A DNA stretch of 64,000 bases from Nonomuraea harbinensis (GTDB lineage: Bacteria; Actinomycetota; Actinomycetes; Streptosporangiales; Streptosporangiaceae). Location: NCBI RefSeq assembly GCF_019396385.1, contig NZ_JAHKRN010000011.1, positions 1 through 64,000 on the forward strand, in the 5' to 3' direction. Position 1 is the stretch's first letter. The number at the start of each line of letters is the position of its first letter. The position numbers and the translations under genes are program-made. Of this stretch, positions 8,164 to 16,710 are shown one piece after another. The notes below the pieces were generated by a model, which had not been told where the DNA came from, made no database searches, and saw only the letters and a list, made by a program, of their open reading frames with translations.

Positions 8164-8319
8164 ATGAAGAAATGGGAGTACCTCACGGCTCCGGTGCTGA
8201 TCCACAACACCAAGATGATCCTCGACAACTTCGGCTCCGACGGCTGGGAGCTGGTCCAGATCCTTCAGGGCGCCACGCCCGAGCAGCTGGTCGCCTACTT
8301 CAAGCGGGAGAAGCAGTGA
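8164..8319 (+). CDS. DUF4177 small protein
   Basis: A 51-aa protein beginning MKKWEYLTAPVLIHNTK and containing SDGWELVQIL and AYFKREKQ. The W-E-Y start and D-G-W-E-L-V core define DUF4177, a small fold found singly or at domain ends; its function is unknown. Its TGA overlaps the RidA GTG by 4 bp, so the two are translated together; the same pairing is common in actinomycetes. It is the first gene of a run of four (DUF4177, RidA, Nudix, MBL). Confidence 0.88.
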   Translation: MKKWEYLTAPVLIHNTKMILDNFGSDGWELVQILQGATPEQLVAYFKREKQ

Positions 8320-8774
8320 CTCCGGAGCAGAAGATCGCCGACCTCGGGCTGGAGCTGCCCGAGGTGGTCGCGCCGCTGGCCGCGTACGTGCCGACCGTGC
8401 GGACCGGCAACCTGGTCTACACCTCGGGCCAGGTCCCGGTGGTGAAGGGCGAGGTGCGGTTCACCGGCAAGCTCGGCGCCGACGTCACCGTCGAGGACGG
8501 CCAGGAGGCGGCCAGGATCTGCGCGCTCAACGCGCTGGCCGCGCTGAAGGCGGAGGTCGGTGACCTGGCCGAGGTCAAGCGGATCGTCAAGGCCGTGGTG
8601 TTCGTGGCCAGCGCCCCCGACTTCACCGGGCAGCCGCAGGTCGCCAACGGGGCCAGCGAGCTGCTGGGCGAGGTGTTCGGCGAGGCCGGCAAGCACGCGC
8701 GTAGCGCGGTCGGGGTGGCGGCGCTGCCGCTGAACGTCCCGGTCGAGGTGGAGCTCATCGCCGAGGTGTCCTGA
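8316..8774 (+). CDS. RidA-family enamine/imine deaminase
   Basis: A 152-aa member of the RidA/YjgF/YER057c superfamily (the YjgF_YER057c_UK114-like subgroup of about 150 aa). It begins MTPEQKIADLGLELPEV and contains TGNLVYTSGQVP, with NALAALKAEVGDL in the middle helix and LPLNVPVEVELIAEV at the end. Canonical RidA proteins hydrolyse reactive enamines and imines from PLP enzymes; the catalytic Arg of canonical RidA near the C-terminus is not evident here, so it may belong to a non-deaminase subgroup. The start is set by the 4-bp overlap with DUF4177. Confidence 0.87.
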   Translation: MTPEQKIADLGLELPEVVAPLAAYVPTVRTGNLVYTSGQVPVVKGEVRFTGKLGADVTVEDGQEAARICALNALAALKAEVGDLAEVKRIVKAVVFVASAPDFTGQPQVANGASELLGEVFGEAGKHARSAVGVAALPLNVPVEVELIAEVS

Positions 8775-8823
8775 ACGCCGGATATGTCACTATGACCGAG
8801 TGATGTTCTAGTTGGAGGTCATC

Positions 8824-9639
8824 GTGGCTGGTCTTCGGTTCTCTCGGGAACACGCCGAACACATCAGAGACGTGCTGTCCGGGCGTGTCGCCCCGGTCCG
8901 CGCGCGGGACGCCGCCACCGTGGCGCTCTTCCGCGCGGGCCGGGCGGGCGGCATCGAGGTCTACCTGCTGCGGCGCAAGGCGACCATGGCCTTCGCCGCC
9001 GGCGCGTACGTCTTCCCCGGCGGGTCGGTCGACCCGCGCGACACCGACCAGGCCGTGGCCTGGGCGGGGCCGTCGCCCGCCGAGTGGGCGCGGGCCTTCC
9101 GCGCCGACGAGGCGGTGGCCAGGGGCCTGGTGTGCGCGGCCGTACGCGAGACGTTCGAGGAGTCGGGGGTGCTGCTCGCCGGGCCCGGCCCCGAATCCGT
9201 GGTCGCCGACACCCGGGGCGACGACTGGGAGGCCGACCGGCTGGCCCTCATCGACAGGAGCCTAGGCTTCGCCGACTTCCTCGCCAAGCGCGGCCTGGTG
9301 CTCCGCTCCGACCTGCTCAAGCCGTGGGCCCACTGGATCACGCCCGAGGCCGAGACACGGCGTTTCGACACCCGCTTCTTCGTCGCCGTGCTGCCCGAGG
9401 GCCAGCGGACCCGCGACGTGGGCGGCGAGGCCGACCAGGTCGAGTGGCGCCGGCCGGCCGAGGCCCTCGCCATGGCTGACCGGGGCGAGATCTTCCTGAT
9501 GCCCCCCACGTACCGCACCCTCGGCGACCTGGCCCGCCACGACGGCGTGGAGTCGGTGCTGGGCGAGCGGCGGGAGATCGTCACCGTGCTGCCCAGGGTC
9601 GTGGAGGTCGACGGCGAGTTCCGGCTCGAGTCGGCATGA
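8824..9639 (+). CDS. Nudix hydrolase (NUDT19-like)
   Basis: A 271-aa Nudix protein. The box is split: YVFPGGSVD supplies the leading glycine, and after about 40 residues AVRETFEESGVLL supplies R-E-x2-E-E-S-G. This long insertion is usual for the NUDT19/RP2p branch, whose members hydrolyse CoA or nucleotide derivatives. GTG 8824 is used because GGAGG lies 5 nt upstream; the frame stays open to TTG 8812. Its TGA overlaps the next ATG (ATGA), coupling it to the MBL hydrolase. The substrate cannot be told from sequence. Confidence 0.85.
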   Translation: MAGLRFSREHAEHIRDVLSGRVAPVRARDAATVALFRAGRAGGIEVYLLRRKATMAFAAGAYVFPGGSVDPRDTDQAVAWAGPSPAEWARAFRADEAVARGLVCAAVRETFEESGVLLAGPGPESVVADTRGDDWEADRLALIDRSLGFADFLAKRGLVLRSDLLKPWAHWITPEAETRRFDTRFFVAVLPEGQRTRDVGGEADQVEWRRPAEALAMADRGEIFLMPPTYRTLGDLARHDGVESVLGERREIVTVLPRVVEVDGEFRLESA

Positions 9640-10424
9640 GCGGCCTGCACATCCCGCTCGACACGCCCGACGGGTCGCGCACCGCGCACGCGGAGAACCT
9701 CCTCGCGCCCAACCCGTCGATCATGACGCTCGACGGCACCAACACGTGGGTGATCGGCGGCCGGGAGGTCATCGTGGTCGATCCGGGGCCGGACGATGAG
9801 GCGCACCTGCTCCGGGTCCGTGACCACCTGGGGGATCGCCGGGTGACCCAGATCCTGCTCACCCACGGGCACTTCGACCACAGCGGCGGGGCCAGGCGGT
9901 TCGCCGGGCTCGTCGGAGCGCCGGTGCGCGCCCTGGACCCGCGCCACCGGCTGGGCGACGAAGGGCTCGCCGACGGCGACGTGGTCGTCGTGGACGGGCT
10001 GGAGATCCACGTGTACGGCACGCCCGGCCACTCGGCGGACTCGCTCTGCTTCTGGCTGCCGGAGGACCGGGCCATGCTGACCGGCGACACCGTGCTCGGC
10101 CGGGGCACCACGATCATCGCGGGGGACGGCGGCCTGGCCGACTATCTGCGCAGCCTGGACCGGCTCAGGGCGGCGGCGGAGAGCCTGGAGGCGCAGGCCC
10201 TGCTGCCCGGCCACGGCCCCGTGCTGCCCGACCCGATCGGCGCGCTCGACAGCTACGTCGCGCACCGGCGGGTGCGCCTCGACCAGATCAGGGAGGCGCG
10301 GCGCCAGGGCGCGCGCACGCCGCGGGAGATCGTACGGATCGTGTACGCGGACGTCGACAGGTCGCTCTGGCCCGCGGCCGAGATGTCGGTGCGGGCCCAG
10401 CTCGACTATCTGGACCGGTTGTAG
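9636..10424 (+). CDS. MBL-fold metallo-hydrolase
   Basis: A 262-aa metallo-beta-lactamase-fold hydrolase resembling LACTB2. THGHFDHSGG is the H-x-H-x-D-H zinc site; GTPGHSADS and LPGHGPVL supply the later histidines. The C-terminal helical part (RRVRLDQIREARRQG) with a winged-helix tail is the LACTB2/RNase Z-like substrate domain. It is coupled to the Nudix gene by a 4-bp overlap. Its 3' end overlaps the 3' end of crp by 19 bp on the other strand. Relatives cleave thioesters or RNA; no specific substrate is assigned. Confidence 0.87.
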   Translation: MSGLHIPLDTPDGSRTAHAENLLAPNPSIMTLDGTNTWVIGGREVIVVDPGPDDEAHLLRVRDHLGDRRVTQILLTHGHFDHSGGARRFAGLVGAPVRALDPRHRLGDEGLADGDVVVVDGLEIHVYGTPGHSADSLCFWLPEDRAMLTGDTVLGRGTTIIAGDGGLADYLRSLDRLRAAAESLEAQALLPGHGPVLPDPIGALDSYVAHRRVRLDQIREARRQGARTPREIVRIVYADVDRSLWPAAEMSVRAQLDYLDRL

Positions 10425-11086
10425 AGCCGGTCGTGGTCGAGGATCACCACGGCCTTGGCCTCGATGCGCAGCCAGCCGCGGTGCGCGAAGTCGGCCAGGG
10501 CCTTGTTGACCGTCTCGCGGGAGGCGCCGACGAGCTGGGCCAGCTCCTCCTGGGTGAGGTCGTGGTGGACGCGCATGCCGTCGTCGGTTTTGGTGCCGAA
10601 CCGCTCGGCCAGGTCGAGCAGCTGCTTGGCCACCCGGCCGGGCACGTCGGTGAACACCAGGTCGGCCAGCACGTCGTTGGTGCGGCGCAGCCGCTGGGCG
10701 AGCGCCCGCAGCAGGTGGAGCGCCACCTCCGGGCGGCCCGTCAGCCAGGGGCGCAGGTCGTCGTGGCCCAGCCCGGCCAGGCGCACCTCGGTCAGCGCGG
10801 TCGCGGTGGCCGTGCGCGGACGCGGGTCGAACAGCGACAGCTCGCCGAACATCTCGCTCGGGCCGAGCACGCTGAGGACGTTCTCCCGGCCGTCGGGGGA
10901 GGTGCGGGAGAGCTTGACCTTGCCTTCGAGCACGACGTAGAGCCGGTCGCCCGTCTCGTTCTCGTGGAAGATCGTCTGCCCTTTGGACAGCTGGACCTCC
11001 GTGATGCTCGTCCTGAGCGCCGCGGCGCTCTCCCGGTCGAGCGCGGCGAACAGGGGGGCCTTGCCCAGCACGTCTTCGGTGTTCAC
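10406..11086 (-). CDS. crp: Crp/Fnr-family transcriptional regulator
   Basis: A 226-aa regulator. The cyclic-nucleotide-binding domain (about 10-130) holds GDRLYVVLEGKVKL and the phosphate cassette FGELSLFDPRPRTATA, with the G-E-L and R-T-A residues that bind cAMP. A long dimer helix is followed by the winged HTH, with recognition helix VGASRETVNKALADF. It is the orthologue of Streptomyces Crp (SCO3571), which binds cAMP and controls germination and secondary metabolism. GTG 11086 follows GAGGAGG by 4 nt; the frame continues upstream but without a start signal. Transcribed away from nth across a 350-bp gap. Confidence 0.9.
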   Translation of the reverse strand: MNTEDVLGKAPLFAALDRESAAALRTSITEVQLSKGQTIFHENETGDRLYVVLEGKVKLSRTSPDGRENVLSVLGPSEMFGELSLFDPRPRTATATALTEVRLAGLGHDDLRPWLTGRPEVALHLLRALAQRLRRTNDVLADLVFTDVPGRVAKQLLDLAERFGTKTDDGMRVHHDLTQEELAQLVGASRETVNKALADFAHRGWLRIEAKAVVILDHDRLYNRSR

Positions 11087-11422
11087 TCTGCCTCCTCTGC
11101 TGCCATTGTGACGCACACCACTCCGGGCGGCACACCTGGCGAGCCAGGCTCGCCCGGGGGTGCCGCTCAGCGGCTGGATGAACCGCGTGCCGGGCTCGAA
11201 ATGGTTCCCCCCACGACGAGCCGTGCGATCCTCCTGCCGAAGTGTACGAACAAAACCGTCAACATGCTTACTCATCCCCCGCTCAGAGCCCTCCAGTCCG
11301 TTACATACACCGATAAAAACGGCCCAATCCCCCGAAGAGGGGATTTATGATCTTCCTTCTCATGGCCGGCTCCCTCGTACGCGGAAAGAAAGCGTCATGT
11401 CCCGGGAAGCGGCGGGTGGCCA
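11087..11422. other. Divergent crp/nth intergenic region
   Basis: No gene is visible. The middle (about 11220-11350) is AT-rich for this genome (CGTCAACATGCTTACTC, ACATACACCGATAAAAAC) and probably holds the crp promoter. It contains one inverted repeat, listed separately. No TGTGA-N6-TCACA Crp site is seen. Confidence 0.5.
11326..11345. promoter_or_regulatory. Inverted repeat in crp-nth gap
   Basis: AATCCCC-CGAAGA-GGGGATT is a perfect 7-bp inverted repeat 80 nt upstream of nth. It follows no gene on the plus strand, so it looks more like an operator or attenuator than a terminator. Confidence 0.35.
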
Positions 11423-11428
11423 TACCCT
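11423..11428 (+). promoter_or_regulatory. -10 element (TACCCT), leaderless nth start
   Basis: TACCCT ends 6 nt before the nth ATG; no Shine-Dalgarno sequence lies between. Confidence 0.5.
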
Positions 11429-11434
11429 TGCGGC

Positions 11435-12166
11435 ATGGCGACGAACGTGGCGGGCGCCCGCGGACGCAAGCCGGAGACCCGGCTGGGGCTGGTGCGGCGG
11501 GCCAGGAAGATGAACCGGATCCTCGCGGACACCTACCCCGACGCTCACTGCGAGCTCGACTTCACCAACTCGTTCGAGCTGCTGGTCGCCACCGTGCTGT
11601 CGGCGCAGACCACCGACGTGCGGGTCAACCTGACCACGCCCGCGCTGTTCGCCAAGTACCCGACGCCCGACGACATGGCCGCCGCCGACCCCGAGGACCT
11701 CGAAACGATCATCAAGCCGACCGGGTTCTTCCGGGCGAAGACCCGCTCGCTGATCGGGCTGGCCAAGGGGCTGCGCGACCGCTTCGGCGGCGAGGTGCCG
11801 CGCAAGATGGACGATCTCGTCTCGTTGCCCGGCGTCGGCCGCAAGACCGCCAACGTGGTGCTCGGCAACGCCTTCGGGGTGCCGGGGCTGACCGTCGACA
11901 CCCACTTCCAGCGGCTGGTGCGCCGCTTCGGCTGGACCGAGGAGGCCGACCCGGTCAAGATCGAGCAGGTGGTCGGCGAGCTCATCCCCAAGCGCGAGTG
12001 GACCGTCTTCTCCCATCGGATCATCTGGCACGGCCGCCGCATCTGCCACGCCCGCAGGCCCGCGTGCGGCGTCTGCCCGCTGGCGGCGCTCTGTCCCTCG
12101 TACGGCACCGGCCCGACCGCCGTCGAGGAGGCGCGCAAACTGGTGCGTTCCGGTCCCTTCTCCTGA
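11435..12166 (+). CDS. nth: Endonuclease III
   Basis: A 243-aa base-excision-repair DNA glycosylase/AP lyase that removes oxidised pyrimidines. The helix-hairpin-helix [14 protein letters not shown] contains the catalytic lysine, and [10 protein letters not shown] contains the catalytic aspartate. The C-terminal cluster loop [17 protein letters not shown] gives C-x6-C-x2-C-x5-C for the 4Fe-4S cluster. An extra basic N-terminus of about 20 residues ([12 protein letters not shown]) is usual in actinobacteria. It is followed after 39 nt by the CoA pyrophosphatase gene and probably shares its transcript. Confidence 0.95.
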   Translation: MATNVAGARGRKPETRLGLVRRARKMNRILADTYPDAHCELDFTNSFELLVATVLSAQTTDVRVNLTTPALFAKYPTPDDMAAADPEDLETIIKPTGFFRAKTRSLIGLAKGLRDRFGGEVPRKMDDLVSLPGVGRKTANVVLGNAFGVPGLTVDTHFQRLVRRFGWTEEADPVKIEQVVGELIPKREWTVFSHRIIWHGRRICHARRPACGVCPLAALCPSYGTGPTAVEEARKLVRSGPFS

Positions 12167-12205
12167 GCGGGGAAGTTCGGTGATCCCCGCGGTGTTGGAG
12201 AAGTC

Positions 12206-12853
12206 GTGACCGAGGTGCCCCACTGGCTTGACCAGCTCGCCGCGAACGCCGTACAGACCCGTGTCCCCCCGGGGCTGCGCCCGCCTGTGCGGGGCGGACG
12301 CAGGGCGGCGGTGCTGGCGCTGTTCGGCGACGGCCCCTACGGCCCCGACGTGCTGCTGATCCAGCGCAGCACGCGCGGACGGCGCCACCCCGGCCAGCCG
12401 GCGTTCCCCGGCGGCGGCGTCGACCCCGAGGACGACGGGCCGATCGGCGCGGCGCTGCGCGAGGCCGAGGAGGAGACCGGCCTCGACCCGCGCGGCGTCA
12501 CCGTCCTCGCCACCATGCCCGAGCTCTACCTCTCCCACAGCGACAACCGGGTCACCCCCGTGCTCGGCTGGTGGCACGACCCGTGCGCGGTGCACGCCGC
12601 CTCGCCCGACGAGGTCGACTCCGTCGAGCGGGTGCCGGTGACCGAGCTGACCGACCCGGCCAACCGCCTCATGCTGCGCCACCGGGCCGGGCTCGCCGGT
12701 CCGGCCTTCCGGGTGCGCGGGATGCTCGTGTGGGGGTTCACCGCGGCGGTGCTCGACGGGCTGCTGCGCGAGGGCGCGCTGGAGCTGCCGTGGGACCGCG
12801 ACCGGGTGGAGGAGATCCCGCCCGAGGTGCTACAGCTCGCGGCCCGTGGCTAG
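12206..12853 (+). CDS. Nudix CoA pyrophosphatase-like protein
   Basis: A 215-aa Nudix hydrolase of the CoA pyrophosphatase (NudL/PCD1) type. The NuCoA region QRSTRGRRHPGQPAFPGG precedes a Nudix box GGGVDPEDD...LREAEEETGLD. Relatives cleave CoA to 3',5'-ADP and phosphopantetheine. GTG 12206 is preceded by TTGGAGAAG. Its end overlaps the HEAT-repeat gene on the other strand by 24 bp. The same nth-Nudix order occurs at SCO3569-3570 (recalled). Confidence 0.88.
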   Translation: MTEVPHWLDQLAANAVQTRVPPGLRPPVRGGRRAAVLALFGDGPYGPDVLLIQRSTRGRRHPGQPAFPGGGVDPEDDGPIGAALREAEEETGLDPRGVTVLATMPELYLSHSDNRVTPVLGWWHDPCAVHAASPDEVDSVERVPVTELTDPANRLMLRHRAGLAGPAFRVRGMLVWGFTAAVLDGLLREGALELPWDRDRVEEIPPEVLQLAARG

Positions 12854-13348
12854 CGCCACGCCGAGCGAGGCCCAGCCGGCCACGTCGGCGTCGGCGTCCA
12901 GGGTCAGCGAACGCAACGCGGCCAGCCCCGTACGGTCGGGTGGGTCGCCCAGCACGTGCTGCAGCGCGTAGGCCGCCCCGTACCTCACCCGCGGGTCGCG
13001 ATGGGCGGCCAGGTCGATCACCGACGGCAGCGAGCGCGGGTCCCCGAGATGACCGAAGGCGATCAGCACCGAGTACAGCACCACCGCGTCGTCCTCGCTG
13101 GCCGCCAGATAGCGCAGGATCGGCAGCGCGCGGTCCACGTACGCCCCCAGCAGGCCCAGGATGTCGACGCCCAGCAGCCGCTCGGCGGTCCCGTCCGCGG
13201 CGCACAGCCGCCGGGCCTCGATGAAGCACTCCAGATCGCCGCGCTCCCGCAGCCGGCTGATCACCTGCCAGCGCACCGGCCCGTCCGGGTCGGTGTCGCG
13301 CAGAGCTGCCTCGATGAGACCACGAACTGTTCCCTCGAACGGCGGCAT
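12830..13348 (-). CDS. HEAT-repeat domain protein
   Basis: About 172 aa, all helical, with two or three HEAT-like units: ILRYLAASEDDAVVLYSVLIAF, LPSVIDLAAHRDPRVRYGAA and ALRSLTLDADADVAGWASLG, the last two with the D-x-x-V/A-R pattern. Such repeats make protein-binding solenoids. No catalytic motif is seen. ATG 13348 is chosen because TAACGT ends 7 nt before it; the frame runs 17 codons further upstream. It is divergent from marP, and the two start codons are 82 bp apart. Confidence 0.75.
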   Translation of the reverse strand: MPPFEGTVRGLIEAALRDTDPDGPVRWQVISRLRERGDLECFIEARRLCAADGTAERLLGVDILGLLGAYVDRALPILRYLAASEDDAVVLYSVLIAFGHLGDPRSLPSVIDLAAHRDPRVRYGAAYALQHVLGDPPDRTGLAALRSLTLDADADVAGWASLGVALATGREL

Positions 13349-13355
13349 GCGGATC

Positions 13356-13361
13356 ACGTTA
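13356..13361 (-). promoter_or_regulatory. -10 element (TAACGT), leaderless HEAT-protein start
   Basis: TAACGT ends 7 nt before ATG 13348 on the minus strand. Confidence 0.5.
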
Positions 13362-13418
13362 GCCACGGGCCGCGGGCGGTCCTGGCAGAAGACATGCACA
13401 CTTGACCCAGACCCTGGT

Positions 13419-13424
13419 TAGCTT
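13419..13424 (+). promoter_or_regulatory. -10 element (TAGCTT), leaderless marP start
   Basis: TAGCTT ends 6 nt before the GTG of the MarP protease gene. TTGACC lies 11 nt upstream of it, too close for a classical -35. Confidence 0.5.
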
Positions 13425-13430
13425 TGAAGC

Positions 13431-14624
13431 GTGCGCGGTGATCTGCTTGACCTCATATTGATCGGCCTCGTGATCGCTTTCGGGATCTCGGGATACCGGC
13501 AGGGCTTCATCATCGGGGTGATGAGCTTCGTCGGGTTCGTGGGCGGGGCCGTCCTGGGGGTGTTCATCGCGCCGCCGATCTCCCGCACCGTCGTCGACGG
13601 CGACACGCCGCAGGCGCTGCTCGCCATCGTGATCGTCTTCCTGGCCGCGACGATCGGCCAGTTCGCCTCCTCGACGATCGGGGCCGTGGTGCGCTCGCAC
13701 GTCACGTGGGAGCCCGCCAAGGTGGCCGACGCGGTCGGGGGCACGTTCGCCAGCGCGCTGTCGGTGCTGGTGATCGCGTGGCTGATCGGGTCGCTGATCG
13801 TCTCGACCTCGTTCACCCCGCTGGTCGACCAGGTCAAAGGGTCGTTGCTGCTCACCACCGTCGACCAGGCGATCCCGCAGGCCGCGCGCAACTGGCAGCA
13901 GCCGTTCAAGAAGTTCATCGACCGCTCCGAGTTCCCGCCGGTGTTCGACGCGATCGGCGCGGGCCAGCTCGTGGACGTCGAACCGGCCCCCCGCAGCATC
14001 CTCAAGGGCGCCAAGCTGGAGCGGGCCACCCGCGCCATCGTCAAGGTGCAGGGCAACGCCGAGAGCTGCAACAAGCACATCGAGGGCACCGGCTTCGTCT
14101 ACGCCCGCGACCGCATCATGACCAACGCCCACGTGGTCGCCGGGGTGACCCGCGACCTGCAGATCGTCGACCACAGCGGCCGGCGCCACGCCGCCACGGT
14201 GGTCCGCTACAACCCGCGCCGCGACATCGCCGTCCTCCGCGTCCCGGGGCTCGACCTCCCGGCGCTGGCCTTCAACGGCGAGGCCGAGAAGGGCGACAAC
14301 GCGATCATCGCCGGCTTCCCGAAGGGTCAGGGCTTCTCCGCCGAGCCGGCCCGCATCCGCAGCCGCATCAACAACGCCGAGAGCCCCGACATCTACCGCG
14401 ACACCAACGTCACCCGCTCGGTGTACGCGATCCGCGGCCTGGTGCTGCCCGGCAACTCCGGCGGCCCGCTGCTCTCGGTCGACGGCCGGGTGTACGGGGT
14501 GATCTTCGCGGCCGCGGTCAGCCAGGAGGAGACCGGCTACGCGCTGACCGCCGACGAGGTCCGCCCGGACGCCGAGCAGGGCAAGAACGACACCAGCCCG
14601 GCCGACACCCAGCAGTGCGACTAG
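13431..14624 (+). CDS. marP: MarP-family membrane serine protease
   Basis: A 397-aa protease. The first 150 residues form four transmembrane helices (CvpA-like), and the rest is a periplasmic trypsin-like domain. The triad is visible as TNAHVVAG (His), RRDIAVLR (Asp) and PGNSGGPLL (Ser). Cysteines in AESCNKH and in the final QQCD could form the disulfide known to stabilise mycobacterial MarP (Rv3671c), which is needed for acid and oxidative stress survival. The gene converges on DUF309 with a 4-bp tail overlap. Function is inferred from the full-length match of architecture. Confidence 0.9.
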   Translation: MRGDLLDLILIGLVIAFGISGYRQGFIIGVMSFVGFVGGAVLGVFIAPPISRTVVDGDTPQALLAIVIVFLAATIGQFASSTIGAVVRSHVTWEPAKVADAVGGTFASALSVLVIAWLIGSLIVSTSFTPLVDQVKGSLLLTTVDQAIPQAARNWQQPFKKFIDRSEFPPVFDAIGAGQLVDVEPAPRSILKGAKLERATRAIVKVQGNAESCNKHIEGTGFVYARDRIMTNAHVVAGVTRDLQIVDHSGRRHAATVVRYNPRRDIAVLRVPGLDLPALAFNGEAEKGDNAIIAGFPKGQGFSAEPARIRSRINNAESPDIYRDTNVTRSVYAIRGLVLPGNSGGPLLSVDGRVYGVIFAAAVSQEETGYALTADEVRPDAEQGKNDTSPADTQQCD

Positions 14625-15079
14625 GTCAGGTCGTCCGGCTCCGGCAGCTCGGCCAGGATCAGCGCGACCGCCTCGGCGGCGTCGCTGTCGTCGTGCAGGC
14701 CGGACGCCGCCCTGCCCACCGCGTCGTACGGGTCGCCGTACGACTGCACCCGGGCCGCGCCGCGGGCGAACAGCGTCAGCGCGCCGCGCGCGTTGCCGCG
14801 CTGCAGGTGGGTCAGGCCCACGCAGATCTGCGCGAGGCCCTGCCACAGCTCGCGCTCCTCCTCGGGGGCGCACTTCCAGCGCCCCTCGAACACCTCGTGC
14901 GCGCTGAACGGCAGGCCCTCCTCCAGGAACCGGCGGCCGTCGGCGAGCGCCTGCCCGGTGGTGGGCGCGTAGTCGTCGGGCACCCTCGGCATGCCCTCCG
15001 AGCCGTACGGCAGCGGCCGGCCGAACGCGTCACGCGGGCGGGCGTTGCGCGGGCGGCCCTCCGGATCTCGGTCTCTCAT
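14621..15079 (-). CDS. DUF309 domain protein
   Basis: A 152-aa soluble protein. SAHEVFEGRWK in the middle and LQGL/GLTHLQRGNARGA-like helices after it mark DUF309, a helical family with a conserved H-E-V-x-E motif that may bind metal; its function is unknown. The start ATG overlaps the hydrolase TGA (ATGA), so it is translated from the hydrolase transcript. The N-terminus is basic and unstructured (RDRDPEGRPRNARPRD). Confidence 0.83.
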   Translation of the reverse strand: MRDRDPEGRPRNARPRDAFGRPLPYGSEGMPRVPDDYAPTTGQALADGRRFLEEGLPFSAHEVFEGRWKCAPEEERELWQGLAQICVGLTHLQRGNARGALTLFARGAARVQSYGDPYDAVGRAASGLHDDSDAAEAVALILAELPEPDDLT

Positions 15080-15996
15080 CGGTCGGGCTCCGGGTCGTCG
15101 AGCCAGCCGAGCAGCTCGGTGTCGAACACGTCGGGAATCTCCTCGTGCGGGAAGTGGCCCGCCCCCTCGAACAGCCGCCACCGGTACGGGGCGGCCACGT
15201 AGCGGCCAGACCCCTGCGCGGTGCGCGGCAGCGTGCAGGTGTCGAGCGCCCCGTGCAGCTGCAGCGTCGGCGCCTCGACCTCGGTCCGCATGGCCCTGGC
15301 GTACCGCCGCCCGTCGGGGCGGAGCTGCGAGCGGCCGAACCACCGGTGATACTCCAGCGCGCAGTGGGACACGGCCGGGATCGTGAACGCCTCGCGATAC
15401 GTACGGGAGGTCTCCTGGTCCGGCCACCCGGGCCCGGACCAGTCGTCGAGCAGCCTGCCCACCAGCGCACCGCCGCGCCTGGTCAGCCTGCGCTCGGGCA
15501 GCAGCGGAAGCTGGAAGCCGAACGCCCGCCGGCTGGCCTTGAGCTGGCCGAACGGGTCGGTCAGCAGCGCGTTGCGCAGCCGCAGGGGATGCGGGGCGGA
15601 CACGGTCACCAGCCGGTGCACGCATTTGGGGTCGAGCACCGCCATCGTCCAGGCCAGCAGCCCGCCCCAGTCGTGGCCGACCACGATCGCGCCGGTCTCG
15701 CCGAGCGCCTTGATCAGCCCGGTCGCGTCGGCGGCCAGCGTCGGCAGGTCGTAGCCGCGCGGCGGCTTGTCGCTGCCGCCGTAGCCGCGCAGGTCGACCG
15801 CGACCGCGCGGAAGCCCGCCTCGGGCAGCGACCTGAGCTGGTGCCGCCACGTCCACCAGAACTGCGGGAAGCCGTGCAGCAGCAGCACCAGCGGGCCGTC
15901 GCCGGCCTCCACGACGTGGAACCGCGTGCCCCCCGCGTGCACCGTGCGGTGCGTCCAAGGGCCTTCGATCTGGACGACGGCCTCGTCAGACGCCAC
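15076..15996 (-). CDS. Alpha/beta hydrolase, epoxide-hydrolase-like
   Basis: A 306-aa alpha/beta hydrolase. LLHGFPQFWWTWRHQ is the oxyanion-hole segment (HGxP). GHDWGGLLA is the nucleophile elbow, with aspartate as nucleophile as in epoxide hydrolases and haloalkane dehalogenases. FEGAGHFPHEE gives the catalytic histidine. A cap domain with a tyrosine-bearing stretch (ALEYHRWFGRSQ) lies between. It starts inside the 3' end of the holin-like gene (11-bp overlap) and is followed by DUF309 with a 4-bp overlap, forming a three-gene operon. The physiological substrate is unknown. Confidence 0.85.
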   Translation of the reverse strand: MASDEAVVQIEGPWTHRTVHAGGTRFHVVEAGDGPLVLLLHGFPQFWWTWRHQLRSLPEAGFRAVAVDLRGYGGSDKPPRGYDLPTLAADATGLIKALGETGAIVVGHDWGGLLAWTMAVLDPKCVHRLVTVSAPHPLRLRNALLTDPFGQLKASRRAFGFQLPLLPERRLTRRGGALVGRLLDDWSGPGWPDQETSRTYREAFTIPAVSHCALEYHRWFGRSQLRPDGRRYARAMRTEVEAPTLQLHGALDTCTLPRTAQGSGRYVAAPYRWRLFEGAGHFPHEEIPDVFDTELLGWLDDPEPDR

Positions 15997-16432
15997 CGGG
16001 TGTCACCGGCCTCTTGACCGGGACCGGTCGATCGTCCGCCACCGGGACCTCATCCGGATGGGCGATCTCCTTGAGTCCCTTCAGCGACCGGGCGGTCCGC
16101 TTCATCCCGGCCAGCCCTTTCAGCTTGCGGACTCCGACGTAGACCAGCAAAGCCGCGACAAGCAGGTAGAAGACGGTCACGGCGAGGAAGGCCACCCACG
16201 TCGGCATCCACTGAGCGAGCACGAAGGCGATCGCGAAGGAGGCGAGGATCAGGCACAGGTGGGCCATGAAGGCGGCGGCGGCGAACAGGCCCCCGGCCGT
16301 GCCGACCCGCTTGGCGTCGAACCTGAACTCGGCCTTGGCCAGCTCGATCTCCGAACGGACCAGAGTCGAGATGTGATCGCTCGCCTGGGCGACGAGCGAG
16401 CCCAGCGATTCTTCCTCGGGAGTCTGCGGCAT
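15986..16432 (-). CDS. Phage holin-like membrane protein (Actino holin/DUF1469 type)
   Basis: A 148-aa protein with a cytoplasmic amphipathic N-terminus (SDHISTLVRSEIELAKAEF), two transmembrane helices (about residues 47-72 and 78-100) and a basic C-terminal tail. The profile matches the putative Actinobacterial Holin-X/DUF1469 family. Despite the name these are chromosomal proteins of unknown role, not evidence of a prophage. It is the first gene of the operon with the hydrolase and DUF309. Confidence 0.8.
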   Translation of the reverse strand: MPQTPEEESLGSLVAQASDHISTLVRSEIELAKAEFRFDAKRVGTAGGLFAAAAFMAHLCLILASFAIAFVLAQWMPTWVAFLAVTVFYLLVAALLVYVGVRKLKGLAGMKRTARSLKGLKEIAHPDEVPVADDRPVPVKRPVTPGGV

Positions 16433-16660
16433 GAACGTCTCCTATCGAGGCCTGACGGCCGTGTCAATCATCGTCAGCGGGATGCGACGCCCGCATACCG
16501 TATGGGACCCGGCCCCACCGCCGCGTCCCACCCGTGGAGCCCGCCTGACTGCCTCGCCGCCCCGGCCGAACATCCCAGGAACCTGCCCACCACGCGCCCC
16601 GCAATCACTCCCAGATCTACCCGATCCGAGAACATAGCGCCGAGCCGGTCCGGCACACGA

Positions 16661-16698
16661 GCGACCCCCCGCCCGGATGATCCAGGGCAGGGGGTCGC
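16661..16698. terminator. Terminator of acs
   Basis: GCGACCCCC and GGGGGTCGC form a 9-bp stem extended by CGCCC/GGGCA, located 13 nt past the end of acs on the minus strand. The 230 nt between it and the holin-like gene show no other feature. Confidence 0.7.
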
Positions 16699-16710
16699 GT
16701 ACGAGGGCTT

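Noticed and set aside
5962..8205. A single 747-codon frame spanning both ArsA genes.
   Set aside because: Only its C-terminal half matches ArsA; the N-terminal half is a shadow of the first ATPase, which reads in another frame with its own P-loop.
11087..11434. Searched for a Crp autoregulatory site (TGTGA-N6-TCACA).
   Set aside because: Only an isolated TGTGA half-site near 11106 was found, without the second half.
15986..16432. Holin-like gene considered as part of a prophage.
   Set aside because: The neighbours are a hydrolase, DUF309 and acs; no phage structural, lysin or integrase gene is nearby. The family is chromosomal in actinomycetes.
16474..16656. A 60-codon minus-strand frame between the holin-like gene and acs.
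   Set aside because: No ribosome binding site, no recognisable product, and opposing frames of similar length.
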